Shown here: in pieces, positions 1 to 10,739 of the stretch
How the letters are laid out: each line of letters opens with the position of its first letter
Position numbering within the stretch: position 1 is the first letter of the stretch
From: Imbricaverruca yamaguchii
Taxonomy: Eukaryota; Arthropoda; Thecostraca; Neoverrucidae
DNA: 64,000 bases
Reading direction: 5' to 3'
Assembly: GCA_034440575.1 (NCBI GenBank)
Contig: JAOTOL010001604.1
Coordinates: 1,035,001 to 1,099,000 of the forward strand
The notes under the pieces: generated by a model
Told to the model about the DNA's origin: nothing
Database searches by the model: none
The model's input: the letters and a program-made list of their open reading frames with translations, nothing else
Position numbers and translations under genes: made by a program

Positions 1-57
1 CCGCGCCGGCAAGCCGAAGTGCGCTTGATTTGTTCAGCTTGACTGCAGGATACAGCT

Positions 58-66
58 GCTCTCTCT

Positions 67-128
<62 letters not shown>

Positions 129-157
129 TCCTCTCTGTCCCTCCTCTTTCTCCCTCT

Positions 158-189
<32 letters not shown>

Positions 190-321
190 CTCTCTGTCCC
201 TCCCTCTTTCTATCTCTCTCTCTCTCTCTCTCTCTTTCTTTCCTCTCTGTCTCTCTCTCTCTCTTTCTATATCTCTCCCCCTCTCTCTCTCTCTCTCCCT
301 CTCTCTCTCTCTCTCATAAAT
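58..321. repeat. (CT)n-rich microsatellite
   Basis: Almost pure CT dinucleotides with short T and C interruptions and a few G-containing breaks (CTGTCCCTC). Both strands stay open in some frames, giving Ser/Leu or Arg/Glu strings; these are not genes. Confidence 0.95.
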
Positions 322-1224
322 AACAAAAAGTGAGTATGATATTAATCCGACTGTTTGACGAGGAAGCCGACTGTCGCCCTCGCCGGGAGGCATAACGGGC
401 ACCACGGAGGTGCAGGTGCACTCATGGCAGGTTATATTAGTGTCATGAATTTAACCTGTCCCGTCTCGGTGGGGTCTTCAACCGCCCCTCCTCGGGTTTT
501 TCGCGGATAGTGAACGAACCGCGCACGGCAGTGCGCCCAAATTTGGCATACCTTTTCTCACATCAATTGCAATGGCATGCTGTTTCAAAATTTTGAAGTC
601 AGGTCATCTAGGGTCAACGAGTTAGTCGAGGTCAAGTGAAGTCACCTCCAAAAAAAGTTCAACCAGTCGTCACGCTTTAACGGATGAAGATATTTTAATG
701 AAACTTTCAGCGTTTGCTTATCTTTAGGGATGCAATAAAACATACGAGTGGATTTTTTCTTTTCTTTTCTTCGTTTTTGACTACACATAAATTTTGCGTA
801 TTTGCCAAATTGTGTTCAAATAGAGGATTCTGGCTAAAGTAAGCATTTTTCTTAATGCAAGTTGACTTCCAACAACGTTTCTCGGTCAGCTCTACCCATT
901 GGAAAAGGAAAATTGAAGAAAACTTGAAAACTAAAAATTGTAAAATTTCAACAAAGAAAATTTTGGGTGGGCCAAAAAATTAAAGCCCTGGTCGATTTCG
1001 CTGTCCTCGTATTGTTTTGGGGGTGGACACGAACCCTACTCGTCGAGCGTTTCCGATGATACCTCTTTCGTTTTCGTACGATGCTTAGTTTGGATTTTAC
1101 AGGGAGGTTAATAACACTCCCCACCCACCCCCACCAAAACATAATGTGAGGATCTGACCGGAAAGACGGCGCGGGTTAATCTCGGGCAAGGCGGATCGAA
1201 TATATTACCTCCTGGAGGACCATG
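322..1224. other. Intergenic, no gene seen
   Basis: No coding signal found. Around 595-645 there is a cluster of AGGTCA-like hexamers (AGGTCATC, GGGTCAAC, AGGTCAAG) resembling the degenerate modules at 29.1-29.8 kb. The rest is AT-rich single-copy-looking sequence. Confidence 0.5.
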
Positions 1225-1455
1225 CCATAATCCGAGCCTGTCAGCTGTAACCAGAGCTTGTCATGTAGCCTAAACCGGGCCTGTTATGTAGCTATAACCA
1301 GTAACTGTCATGTAGCTCTAACCCGAGCCTGTTATGTTGCTGTAACCTGAACCTGGCATGCAGCTGTATCCCGAACCTGTCATGTAGTATAACCTTAGTC
1401 TGTCTTATAGCTGTAACCAGAGCCGGTCATATAGCTGTAGCCCGAGCCGGTCATT
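1225..1455. repeat. Degenerate 24-bp minisatellite
   Basis: About nine diverged copies of a 24-bp unit with the core CCTGTCATGTAGCTGTAACC. Copies differ by several substitutions, so the array looks older than the 34-bp array directly downstream. Confidence 0.8.
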
Positions 1456-1504
1456 TGAAGGAGAGCGAGACGATTTGTACTGTAGCAGGTCGGCTGACGC
1501 CCGG

Positions 1505-1905
1505 ATGCCGACCAAGTGTGGATCTATGTACAGCCCGGTCGGCGACCAAGTGTGGATCCATGTACAGCCTGGATGGCTGCCAAGTGTAGATCCATGTACA
1601 GCCTGGATGGCTGCCAAGTGTGGATCCATGTACAGCCTGGATGGCTGCCAAGTGTGGATCCATGTACAGCCTGGATGGCTGCCAAGTGTGGATCCATGTA
1701 CAGCCTGGATGGCTCCCAAGTGTGGATCCATGTACAGCCTGGATGGCTGCCAAAATGTACAGTTGGATCCATGTACAGCCTGGATGGCTGCCAAGTGTGG
1801 ATCCATGTACAGCCTGGATGGCTGCCAAGTGTGGATCCCTGCACGGCCTGCACGACAGCCAAGTTTAGATCCTTGTGCGTTCTGGTGACGGCTAAGTGTT
1901 GATCC
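1505..1905. repeat. 34-bp minisatellite
   Basis: About eleven near-identical copies of a 34-bp unit containing GTGGATCCATGTACAGCC (each with a BamHI site). 34 is not a multiple of 3 and the unit lacks stops, so several frames on both strands stay open for 80-200 codons; these frames are by-products. Confidence 0.95.
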
Positions 1906-2955
1906 ATGTACGGGCCGGGATATCTGAATCAAGATGCTCCTCAGTCTCTGCAAAAGAGAAGGTTTAACCACCACCGACTTCACCGCCGTCCGCACAAGGA
2001 GTGTAGGCATGCAGGCTCTGGTTTATACCCGTTGCATACATTAATGTTTAGTAGCTGCCGCTATCGAGACAACCAGAGTCGGAAAAATCGCAGCAACTTG
2101 TTGACAGCCAGGCTGGCTGGCTGGCTGGTCATATACATGCTGCACTACACTGGATGGACCCGACTGGAATTCAATGGACAGTATTGAACGGAACAGGTTT
2201 CCATTACACCGGGCTGTTGACTGAAATTGAGTGTGACTGAGTTTGAACTTGCTGAGCTGAACTTCGTATCTAGGTGCAAGACTTTGCATTACAAAGGTCT
2301 CCAAAACTTTAAGTTTAATATCACATGCACCTCGCAGTTATTTTTTTAATGCATTGAAAATTCTTCCTTTTTAATCCTTGCAAGATCACCTTAAAAGGCA
2401 TGCACTTATGAAGCTTCGTCATGCAGGCTGTGGCTACTCCCAAGCTAGTGCTAAAAAGATTACTTAAAGGTGTTCTCGACGGAAAGCTTCTCGAACTTAA
2501 AAACTTCCCCGAAATAAGATACGAATATTTTTTTTCCCGGTGAACATTTCCCACACACCGTGGCTTGCATTGAACCTTTAAGCAGTGGAAATCGTCGCAA
2601 TAAAATTTCCCAAAATATTCCTCGAGTGCCAACTTTTTTGTTGAAAAAGTAGAGCTGTGTTCCCAGGCGGCACGTAAAGTCTCCATTGACATTAGCGTGC
2701 AAAACAGGAAGATAACACAATTTTTATCGTTTGTGTTGCGTGGAAACTTGAAGTCTCCTGGAGCGTTCACAAAGCATGTCTGTAAAGTATCCTAGTCAGT
2801 AAAGCGTGCACACAAGTCCAAAGCCCAAACCTACCGCCAACGTACTAGTGACTTACGCACGCATCGTGGATAAGGAAGCAAAAGCCATAGTCTTATTACC
2901 CTTTCACCCAAGCGCAACAGCACTATCATTGGAAGTGCGCCGAGGCCTCGGCAAG
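1906..2955. other. Intergenic, no gene seen
   Basis: No protein family recognised in any frame. Short open frames such as 2321-2770 (-) have no domain, no splice context and no coding bias. A small (GGCT)n run lies near 2110-2128. Confidence 0.5.
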
Positions 2956-3515
2956 CGCACATCGCCACACATCCACCATACATCCGCCAGCCATCCGCCA
3001 CACATCCGCCACACATCCGCCATACATCCGCCACACATCCGCCATACATCCGCCACACATCCGCCACACATCCGCCACACATCCGCCACATATCCGCCAC
3101 ACATCCGCCATACATCCGCAACACATCCGCCACACATCCGCCATACATCCGCCACACATCTGCCATACATCCGCCACACATCCGCCACATATCCACCACA
3201 TATCGCCTCGCATCGCCATACATCCGCCACACATCCGCCACACATCCGCCACACATCCGCCATACATTCGCAAGACATCCGCCACACATCCGCCACACAT
3301 CCGCCATACATCCGGCCACACATCCGCCACACACCCGCCATACATTCGCCACACATTCGCCACACATCCGTCACACATCGCCACACATCCGCCACATATC
3401 GTCACGCATCCGCAACATATTCGCCACATATCGCTACGCATCGCCATACATCCGCCACACATCCGCCATATATCGTCACACATCGCCACACATCCGCCAC
3501 ATATACATCTCATGA
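2956..3515. repeat. 11-bp minisatellite (CACACATCCGC)
   Basis: Roughly fifty copies of an 11-bp unit, with variants CATACATCCGC and CATATCGC and a more degenerate 3' end. Because 11 is not a multiple of 3 and the unit has no stop, four frames are open and give His/Thr/Ser/Ala or Met/Trp/Arg/Cys strings; none is a gene. Confidence 0.95.
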
Positions 3516-3673
3516 TAACAAAGATGCTGTGTGCTGAGGAACGAGGTGCTGAGGTGTTTCTAATCCAGGAAGTTTAGACATTCCGCAGAATTATAGAACG
3601 CACCATCACGCAGTTTTTGAGTATTTATTATTTATATGCATATGTATGTGCATATGTACATATACATACATAT

Positions 3674-3719
3674 GTGATAATATACATGCACATATGAATG
3701 TATGCATGTATATTATCAC
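3674..3719. repeat. 17-bp perfect inverted repeat (hairpin)
   Basis: GTGATAATATACATGCA at 3674-3690 is exactly complementary to TGCATGTATATTATCAC at 3703-3719, with a 12-base spacer. It sits at the end of an alternating TATG/CATA tract (3630-3720), about 24 bases before the truncated LINE begins. Confidence 0.85.
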
Positions 3720-3742
3720 TTCCGTATAGGCGGAAACTCAGA

Positions 3743-5811
3743 TTAGACATGTCCCCCAAAAGCAAAGACGCAAAAGAAGGGTAGGAAAGCCAGCATGGCT
3801 TACACCAGACTTGATAAAAGCAATTAAGGCTAAGAAAACTGCATTTAGAGTTTTTAAAGAAGCCTCAAATGTCGTTAATCTAAAGGCGTATCGAAAAGCT
3901 AGAGACACTGTGAAGCAAAAAAAAAACCAGAGCAGCAAAGCGAGCAAAAGAACTGGATTTAGCTAGAAACTGTAATTGGGACAGTAAAAAGTTCTTTAGT
4001 TTCTACAAGCTGAGTAAAGTTTCTAGCACAGTTGGTCCACTGGAAGTAAACGGGACTACATTGGGTGGGGATAGTGAGATGGTTGAGGAGCTGAGCAAGC
4101 AGTTCAAATCAGTGTTTACTTTGGAAGATGTGACCAATCTGCCGACCGTACACCATAGTTCAGTGACATGGGATCTGACAAATGATGTTGATTTCATTGA
4201 TAGTGATGTTGTTTACAATCATATCAGGAAAATAAAGCCAAACAAGGCAGCAGGACCTGATGAAATTTATGCTAGGGTGTTGCGGGAAACTGAAAAGGAA
4301 CTGGCATTTCCACTTAGTATAATATTTTGTAGATCAGTTTCACAAAATGAAATTCCAACCGATTGGAAAAGGGCAAATGTAGTTCCTATTTTCAAGAAAG
4401 GAGAAAGAGGGAAAGTTGAAAACTATAGGCCAATAAGTCTCACATCCCTAGTCTGCAAGGTACTCGAATCAATTATCAAGGATAGAATAGTTAGTTATCT
4501 GGAAGGTAGCAGATTGATTCAAAATACTCAACATGGGTTTAGAAAAGGACGATCGTGTCTCACAAACCTCTTAGACTTTTGAACTTCGCCACAGAACAAT
4601 TTGATCAGGGAAATAAGGTTGATGTAGCATATCTTGACTTTAGTAAGGCCTTTGACAAGGTACCCCATAAACGGTTAATGTTACAGCTTCAGTCCCAAGG
4701 TATTGCAGGTAGCATCTTAAAATGGATAGAGTTGTGGCTTTCAGATAGACAGCAAAGAGTGATGCTAAATGGTACAAAGTCATCATGGCAAAATATTCTT
4801 AGTGGAGTCCCCCAGGGGTCAGTACTAGGGCCATTACTGTTCATTATATTTGTAAATAACATTGAAAGTGGCCTAAGCAGTAAAGTTTTGAAATTTGCGG
4901 ATGATTTAAAGGTCTTTAGGGCAATAACAGGTCAGGATGAGCATATCTCGCTGCAAAAAGACTTAGACGAACTTGTGAAGTGGTCCGAAGAATGGCAAAT
5001 GAAATTTAATTTTGATAAGTGCAAAATCATGCATGTAGGTAAGTAGCATATGAAGGCTCCATACTTGATGGGTGGCCAAGTGCTATCAGTGACTCAACAG
5101 GAGAAGGATTTAGGTGTTATTCTAAACACAAAACTGGGGGCATCAGAACAGACCAAGGAAGCCAGGAAGAAGGCACTGAGAATGCTCGGGGCAATAAATA
5201 GGAATGTATCATACAGAAATGAGGAAGTGATGCTGTGCATACGTCAGGCCACATTTGGAATACTGCATCCAAGCTTGGTCCCCTAGCTATGAAAAAGATT
5301 GTTGGCTTTTAGAGAGAGTACAAAAGAGGGCTACAAAAATGGTTAATGGCATAAGCAACCTGGCATATGAGGAAAGATTGAAGAAATTGAATATGTTTTC
5401 ACTTAGATATGAAGGCTGAGAGGAGGTCTCATCGAGGTCTTTAAATTTGTCCATGGTCTGGAGAGGGGATACCTTGGGGAAATGTTTGAATTTAACAGAA
5501 ATGATGCAATTAGAGGTCATAAATTCAAAATTAAAGTTAACCACAGCAGAGCAAGGTTAATGCAAACTTTCTTCACCAACAGGGTAGTAGAACACTGGAG
5601 CCAGCTGCCAGAAAACATCGTCAGTAGCAGCACATTGAACATCTTTAAAAACAGCATAGATAATCATTATAAGAATAGAGGGCTTGCTTTTCAGTATTAC
5701 AGGGAGGGCTGATTGACAGATTTGTTGGGCAACTGGTTCAGTGTACAGGTGCAACCAGAAGGGCCCTTGTGGCTCATAGTTGCACTAATCTTTTATGTCT
5801 TTATGTCTTTA
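3743..5811 (+). mobile_element. CR1-type LINE, 5'-truncated copy 1
   Basis: A non-LTR retrotransposon copy that begins inside the linker between endonuclease and reverse transcriptase (frame reading QIRHVPQKQRRKRR) and runs to the 3' end. The tail is an 8-bp repeat, TTTATGTC, at about 5792-5810; short terminal tandem repeats are typical of the CR1 clade. It is several percent diverged by eye from the two copies at 11.6-17.3 kb. Frameshifts and small deletions, including one near 5230, break the reading frame, so it is dead. I found no convincing target-site duplication. Confidence 0.93.
4061..5046 (+). pseudogene. LINE reverse transcriptase (broken)
   Basis: Two overlapping frames (4061-4582 and 4555-5046) together cover the RT domain. 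Visible motifs in order: YRPISLTS, DFSKAFDKVPH (first catalytic Asp), GVPQGSVLGPLLF and FADD (catalytic Asp pair). A frameshift near 4575 separates the halves, and a stop at 5044 ends the second; the C-terminal region continues at 5050-5286 and 5482-5712 in other frames. An enzyme remnant of target-primed reverse transcription, not expected to work. Confidence 0.92.
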
Positions 5812-6074
5812 CTTATATGGTATTTATTTCATTTCGCTGCCATGTTTTTGATGTGAGGTTCGAACACCTGTAGTTGTCTGCGTTGTCATTGGCTGTCGCA
5901 GAGCCGCCCTGTGCTAAGGTTCGTGTTAGTGTTTCGGATTAGAGAGGTTCCAACACCTGCAGCTGTCCGCGTTGAAATTGGCTGTCGCTAAGCTGCCCTG
6001 TCCTGAGGTACTGTAGACAGTCATAATGTTGGGAATCATTAATAGTAGTGTGAGGCATTTGGGCAAGGAGGTCA

Positions 6075-6147
6075 TGAAAAGCTGCACTTCGTCATTGTGC
6101 GGCCTCACTTTGAATATTATGTGCAGGCATGGAGCTATTACTTAGAA

Positions 6148-6223
<76 letters not shown>

Positions 6224-6350
6224 TAGTAAGAGTGCAGCGCAAAGCCATTAGGCTCAACAATAGACTAGGTAACTTAAAATATGGAGGTTTATGGCATTAA
6301 ATATGTTCTCACTCAAGTATCAGACAGTAAGGGGTGATTTTATTAAAATG
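6075..6350 (+). pseudogene. Diverged CR1-like LINE relic split by (TA)n
   Basis: The frame before the TA run reads VRPHFEYYVQAWS and the frame after it reads RVQRKAIRLNNRLGNL, then, after a frameshift, LNMFSLKYQTVRGDF. These match, in order, the RT C-terminal region of the other LINEs here (VRPHLEYCIQAWS, RVQKRATKMVNGISNL, LNMFSLRYRRLRGD). A TA microsatellite has expanded between them. It is more diverged than copies 1, A and B and so a separate, older lineage. Confidence 0.8.
6150..6221. repeat. (TA)n microsatellite
   Basis: About 36 uninterrupted TA units inside the LINE relic. Confidence 0.97.
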
Positions 6351-6777
6351 TTGCAGAGCATTTTCAAAGCAGTGCAAGCAGCGACTACCTGCCAATAAAG
6401 AACAGAGTTCAGGGAGGATACAGCAAATAAGTGGTTTTGCACGTCATTATGTTTGTATGCTGTGTGGTTGTGCTGTACAGCAAGTGCAAACATTGCTGCC
6501 GTGCTATCCTGGATGAAGTTTTCCGTGCCGAGCAACTATTTCTGTGAAGGTGTTGCGGTTGGTGCGAGGAGCGTGCTTGAGGGCACTCTTATGAGCATGC
6601 AAAAGCCAAGGCCATTGTTCCAGATGCGGATCTGTTAGGCGAGTTGCCGGAGAAGAGGTTGACGTGAATGGTTCGCTGAAAATGTAAGTCTGAGCGATAA
6701 ATCCAGACTGTGGTCAGACTGCCTTGATGCTCTGGTGCGGTGACCTTTATCAAATACTGCTTCACGAAAACGCTACA

Positions 6778-7190
6778 CATCGACTGACCTCAGCGTCTGA
6801 CTCCATATACTGATCTCAGCCACTGACCCTATAGCCTGATGTCGTAGACTGACCTGAGTGACTGACCTCAGCAGCTGACCCCATAGACTGACACCATCGA
6901 ACGACCACATTAACTGCCCCGTAAGCTGGCTTCAGACACTGGCCCCATAGACTGACATAGCGATTGACCTCATAGACCGACCTCAGCGACTGACACTATA
7001 GACTGACCTCAGGAACTGACCCTATCGTCTGACCTATAGACTGACTCCATATGCTGGCCCCGTAGACTGGCCTCAGCGATCAACCATGTAGACTGACCCC
7101 ATCAACTGCCCCCCATTGACTGCCCCCGTAAGCTGACCTCAGCCACTGACCCCATAGACTGACCCAATTTATGGACCCGGTAAGCTGACC
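6778..7190. repeat. Degenerate ~16-18 bp repeat (GACTGACC)
   Basis: Repeated variants of AGACTGACCCCAT and GACTGACCTCAGC with irregular spacing of about 16-18 bp across 400 bp. No gene overlaps it. Confidence 0.8.
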
Positions 7191-7684
7191 CAGCGCTAAC
7201 AAGCGCGGGTATAGATGGCCATTAATAGGCGAGCAATTAGAAGAGCTTTCGTTCCGTGCGACACACTTTATTACCAAGACAATTTAGCTAAGCGGATCAT
7301 CAAGTCACTGGCGACGATTCGACCACCAAACCAAGCTTCCCGCTTAGACAAAGCCTGAAGCCCGACCGTCGGCTACTGCACCACACATTCAAATACCGAG
7401 GCATTGAATTGCTGAGAATGGACGTTCGGCCCAAGTCTGCTGATTCAAATCGACGGCCGAACGGCGAGTAGCCAGCGCCAGCGATGGTCGTCCCTGCTTT
7501 TGCGCAGATGGCAGGAGACTTGAGGCGGCATTTGGTTGGCGACCTGCCGCGGCTACTCCTTTCTCCCCTGATGTCCTTGCACGCTCGGCTATGCACCAGA
7601 CCGTGCACGATTAGCGCAAATTCCTGTTTACTATGCGGTGCCTGTCGCCGCATTCATATCGCTTTTTGAGATGAACGTTCGATA

Positions 7685-7932
7685 TGACAGATCGCCGGGT
7701 GCTCGCGGCAGGTGACTGGGTCCTCGCGATTAGGTCGCCGAGTTCTCGTGACAGGTGTCCGGGTCACCGTGACAGGTGGCTGGGTGCTCGTGACAGGTGG
7801 CTGGGTGCTCGTGACAAGCACCCGAGTCCTCGTGGCAAGTACCCGGGTCCTGGTGACAGGTGTCCGGATCTCCGTGGCAGGTGGCGGGGTCCTCGTGACA
7901 GGTACCCGGGTCCTCGTGACAGGTACCCGTGG
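7685..7932. repeat. 21-bp minisatellite (CTCGTGACAGGTACCCGG)
   Basis: About eleven copies of a 21-bp unit around GTGACAGGT, some with GGCTGG in place of TACCCG. As 21 is a multiple of 3, every frame gives a 7-residue repeat (for example PGTCHED on the - strand); these are not taken as coding. Confidence 0.9.
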
Positions 7933-8229
7933 TGTGTGTGTGTGTGAGTTTTGCCAGCCTGCCACCGCTTGGTGATATCGGCTGGTTCCGGTTGTGAAAA
8001 GATGTGTAAGACAGTGAGTAGCGTAGGGTAGGAGGATCAATCCGAGGTGGAGGTTTAGTAGAGTAGTCGAGCAGTGGTGAAGTAGCGATGAGATGGTCTT
8101 GAAGAGTAGAGTAATCCGGATCGATTGAAGATGTAGAGCTGGTGCTGTAGAGTTGTGTGAGAGCCGGAGATGATGAAGTCGAGAAAGAGAGAGTTAGTCC
8201 GACGGTGCCACATTGGGGTATGGGGTGTA

Positions 8230-8425
8230 GTGGGGGGGGGGTCGGGTCATCGCCAGAAGTGAACATTGCAAGAACATGAATATATATTTCTCTCTTTTTT
8301 CTATTCGTTTTGTAACGTTTCTTTTTTTCTTTTCTTTTTCTTTCCCATTAGCCTGGTTTTGTTTATTTTCTCTTTCGTTTTTTAACATATCTTTTCCTTT
8401 TTTTTCTTCTCTTTTTTTTCTTCAC
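8230..8425. repeat. Low-complexity G run and T/TTTC tract
   Basis: A poly-G run near 8232-8240 is followed by a TTTC/TTTTC-rich stretch at 8282-8425. No gene. Confidence 0.75.
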
Positions 8426-8571
8426 AATTCATCCATAATGCGTGTAGTTTTGAGAAAGTGGAAGAGGTGTTCGTGTAATGCTGGATGGTCGTCGTTGAGG
8501 AGCGTGGTGCTGTCGGGCGCGTAGATGCAGGAGAGAAGCTTGTAGAGGTGGTGTAGCGCTAGGTGTTAGAG

Positions 8572-8665
8572 AAAGCTACAGGTACCCGGGTCTCCGTGAC
8601 AGGTGGCCAAATCTCCGTGACAGGTTGCCAAATCTCCGTGACAGGTGGTCAGACATTCGCCGCAG
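8572..8665. repeat. Second block of the 21-bp minisatellite
   Basis: Four to five units of the GTGACAGGT repeat (CTCCGTGACAGGTGGCCAAA), the same family as 7685-7932, separated from it by about 640 bp of unrelated sequence. A short piece also occurs at 11326-11372. Confidence 0.85.
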
Positions 8666-9195
8666 GTGAGTTGGTCTAGCTGGTCGGTGGCTGGACCATC
8701 GTGTGCTCCTTGTGAATGTCTTTTTCTGAGAAAAAAAAAACTAGGTAGGTTTGCAAATTTCAGGCATCACGGACGTGACGGACCTTTCTTTAGACCGAAC
8801 AGCATCGTTAGAATGGTATGGGACAGGTAATTGTTGGGATAAAATTAGCATCGATCATTACAGGTGCCATGGCTTTTACATGGGGGGACGACAATATTTC
8901 ATGTCGATGTTTCCACGCGACGTTATGGCGCAAAGCTCAATTTCACGAAGCTGTAGGAGAGATTCCACCACACTACTCCCTGACTTTAGTGAAACCCACG
9001 TATGAGGGCAACAAACAATAGACATAGGAGAGGCAATAGACTGAGGGACAGCAGACAACAGGAACAGGAACGGCAGGACAAGAGGACACCAGGAAATAGA
9101 CAGAGGAAGTGCACAGAGTGCCACCCCTGGGAGGGGATCCTCTCGTAGGCCCACACAGTAGAGTGGTCCGGCCACTTCTGGTCGGCCTCCAACTG

Positions 9196-9239
9196 CGGCT
9201 CGGCTCGGCTCGGCTCGGCTCGGCTCGGCTCGGCCCGGC
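9196..9239. repeat. (CGGCT)n pentamer run
   Basis: Seven perfect CGGCT units followed by CGGCC and CGG, ending about 55 bp upstream of the cuticle-gene TATA box. It may be part of the promoter region; no factor site is recognised. Confidence 0.9.
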
Positions 9240-9294
9240 GTCCTTGTCGCCCCCTCCTCTATGGAGCGACACCGCCCCGGGCCACTCGGTCAGG

Positions 9295-9302
9295 TATAAA
9301 AA
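9295..9302 (+). promoter_or_regulatory. TATA box of the cuticle protein gene
   Basis: TATAAAAA lies 63 bases upstream of the ATG. An initiator-like ACAGTG is at about 9331-9336, the expected ~30-base distance, so the 5' UTR would be about 25 bases. Short-leader TATA promoters are usual in arthropod cuticle genes. Confidence 0.75.
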
Positions 9303-9357
9303 CCCGCAGCACCACACCGGTAGCATCGACACAGTGGTCATCTCGTTCACAGTCAGC

Positions 9358-10609
9358 ATGAAATACGTGAGTACTCGACTCGAGTTTCTCCATTGAACTG
9401 TGGTGATAGTGCGAGGCAGGCACCGAAGGTGCCTTCGGTATTCTAAAGGTACGGAAAAAGAAAGCTTCTTCACCGGCCCTTGTATGACTGGGCATGTTTT
9501 GTTCCTGGCACGGCCCTGGCTTTTTCACGTATGCGTATTCGAGTTCGGTCCCTTTTTGCTGAAGGAAGCTTCTATCGGTCGTGTTCATCAGTGTAAAGTT
9601 TGGAGGAGTAAGACGCATTAGGAAGATTCACGAACAATTGCTTCAGGGACTTGATGAAATTCTGGACGTCACATACCCTGGCCGCAAACCCCCGTGCTAC
9701 AGAAACATTATGGATGATTAGAAAGAAGCCTAAACGACGCACAGTATAAACAATTTGGTTCTGTTGGCTAGCCGGCGGGAGCTGGCGCTAGGACATGTTT
9801 TGCAGTAAACCATGAGATAAAGCTGACAACCTGGGCCGCCTTAACTCCTAACTCTTAACTCTTAGCTGTTAACACACCATTCCACCAATCTCACCAAGTG
9901 ATCGAATAGCACTAGAATGCTGGGGTTCAAGAATCGTCCAAATTTCGTTCTTCTTTTATCTATTTCGTCTAATGGAATTATGTCTCTTGCATGGCTAAAA
10001 TGGCATAAACTCTGTGATTATGAGTGCATTCACGTCAGTTTTCATGCAATGCCATGCAGATTGGTGAACTTACCTAAAACCGACGGAGCAGGCATTCCGC
10101 CTCGCACATTTGCAGCGGCGCTATTTTCCGTGTCGAATAGCGGTCCCGTCTGCGGACGATTTGCTCCGCGCCGCCCATCACCTACCGTATGACGACCATG
10201 CCGAAGGCGCTGACGCCCGTTCCTTGCCCAGCTGTTGGTCGCCGCCCTGGTAGCCGTGGCAGCCGCCCGGCCGCAGGAGCAGAAGACGCTCGCCGACTTC
10301 GGCATCCTGCGCATGTCGTCGTCCAGCAACGACGACGGCAGCTTCCAGTACAGCTACGAGACGGCCGACCCGTCGTCGCAGGACGTCAGCGGCCAGCAGA
10401 AGCAGATCGGCGACAAGCAGGGCGGCGTGCAGCAGGGCACCTACAGCTTCACCGCCAAGGACGAGTCCGGCAATGACGTGCAGGTCACCATCAACTGGGT
10501 GGCCGACGAGAACGGCTTCCAGCCGACCGGCGACGTCCTGCCGGTGGCGCCAGCAGATACCAACGCGGCCGCGCAGGCCGAGGCGTACGCCAAGTTCTCC
10601 AACCTCTAG
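9358..10609 (+). CDS. RR-1 type cuticle protein, join(9358-9366,10232-10609)
   Basis: Structural protein of the exoskeleton that binds chitin through the Rebers-Riddiford consensus. Exon 1 holds only Met-Lys-Tyr and ends at donor GTGAGT. The 865-base intron ends in TTGCCCAG, and exon 2 continues in phase 0. The product is 128 residues. Residues 1-15 form a signal peptide (MKYLLVAALVAVAAA), followed by an acidic/polar stretch. The chitin-binding domain runs from about 39 to 110, with the aromatic cluster FQYSYETAD near 41-49 and the RR-1 end motif WVADENGFQPTGDVLP at about 92-107. The C-terminus is Ala-rich. The tiny first exon interrupting the signal peptide is characteristic of arthropod cuticle genes. 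Promoter and poly(A) signal are both visible, so the gene looks intact. It is a single gene here, with no neighbouring cuticle paralogue in the window. Confidence 0.95.
9367..10231 (+). other. Intron of the cuticle gene
   Basis: GTGAGT donor and TTGCCCAG acceptor. The interior has no recognisable repeat or gene. The open frame at 10042-10684 on the opposite strand is a shadow of the GC-rich exon 2. Confidence 0.85.
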
Positions 10610-10712
10610 GCACACACGCAACCGACGCACGACATCGGCCTGCTGGACGCGCGCGAAACGGGACATCCGGGAAGATGTGAACAAAGTGCAGTTTTTCGTT
10701 TGTTAATATGCG

Positions 10713-10718
10713 AATAAA
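10713..10718 (+). terminator. Poly(A) signal of the cuticle gene
   Basis: AATAAA lies 104 bases after the stop codon, in an AT-rich stretch following a short 3' UTR. Confidence 0.85.
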
Positions 10719-10739
10719 TTGATATTTATCCTGTGGCTG

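Noticed and set aside
2806..3537. 243-codon His/Thr/Ser frame and overlapping - frames
   Set aside because: Produced by the 11-bp repeat, which is open in several frames on both strands.
6097..6300. Short protein with a Tyr-Ile repeat
   Set aside because: It is a LINE relic read through the TA microsatellite; it begins at GTG and has a frameshift afterwards.
10042..10684. Antisense frames of 95-168 codons across the cuticle exon
   Set aside because: Shadows of a GC-rich coding exon; no domain, while the + strand has a complete spliced gene with promoter and poly(A) signal.
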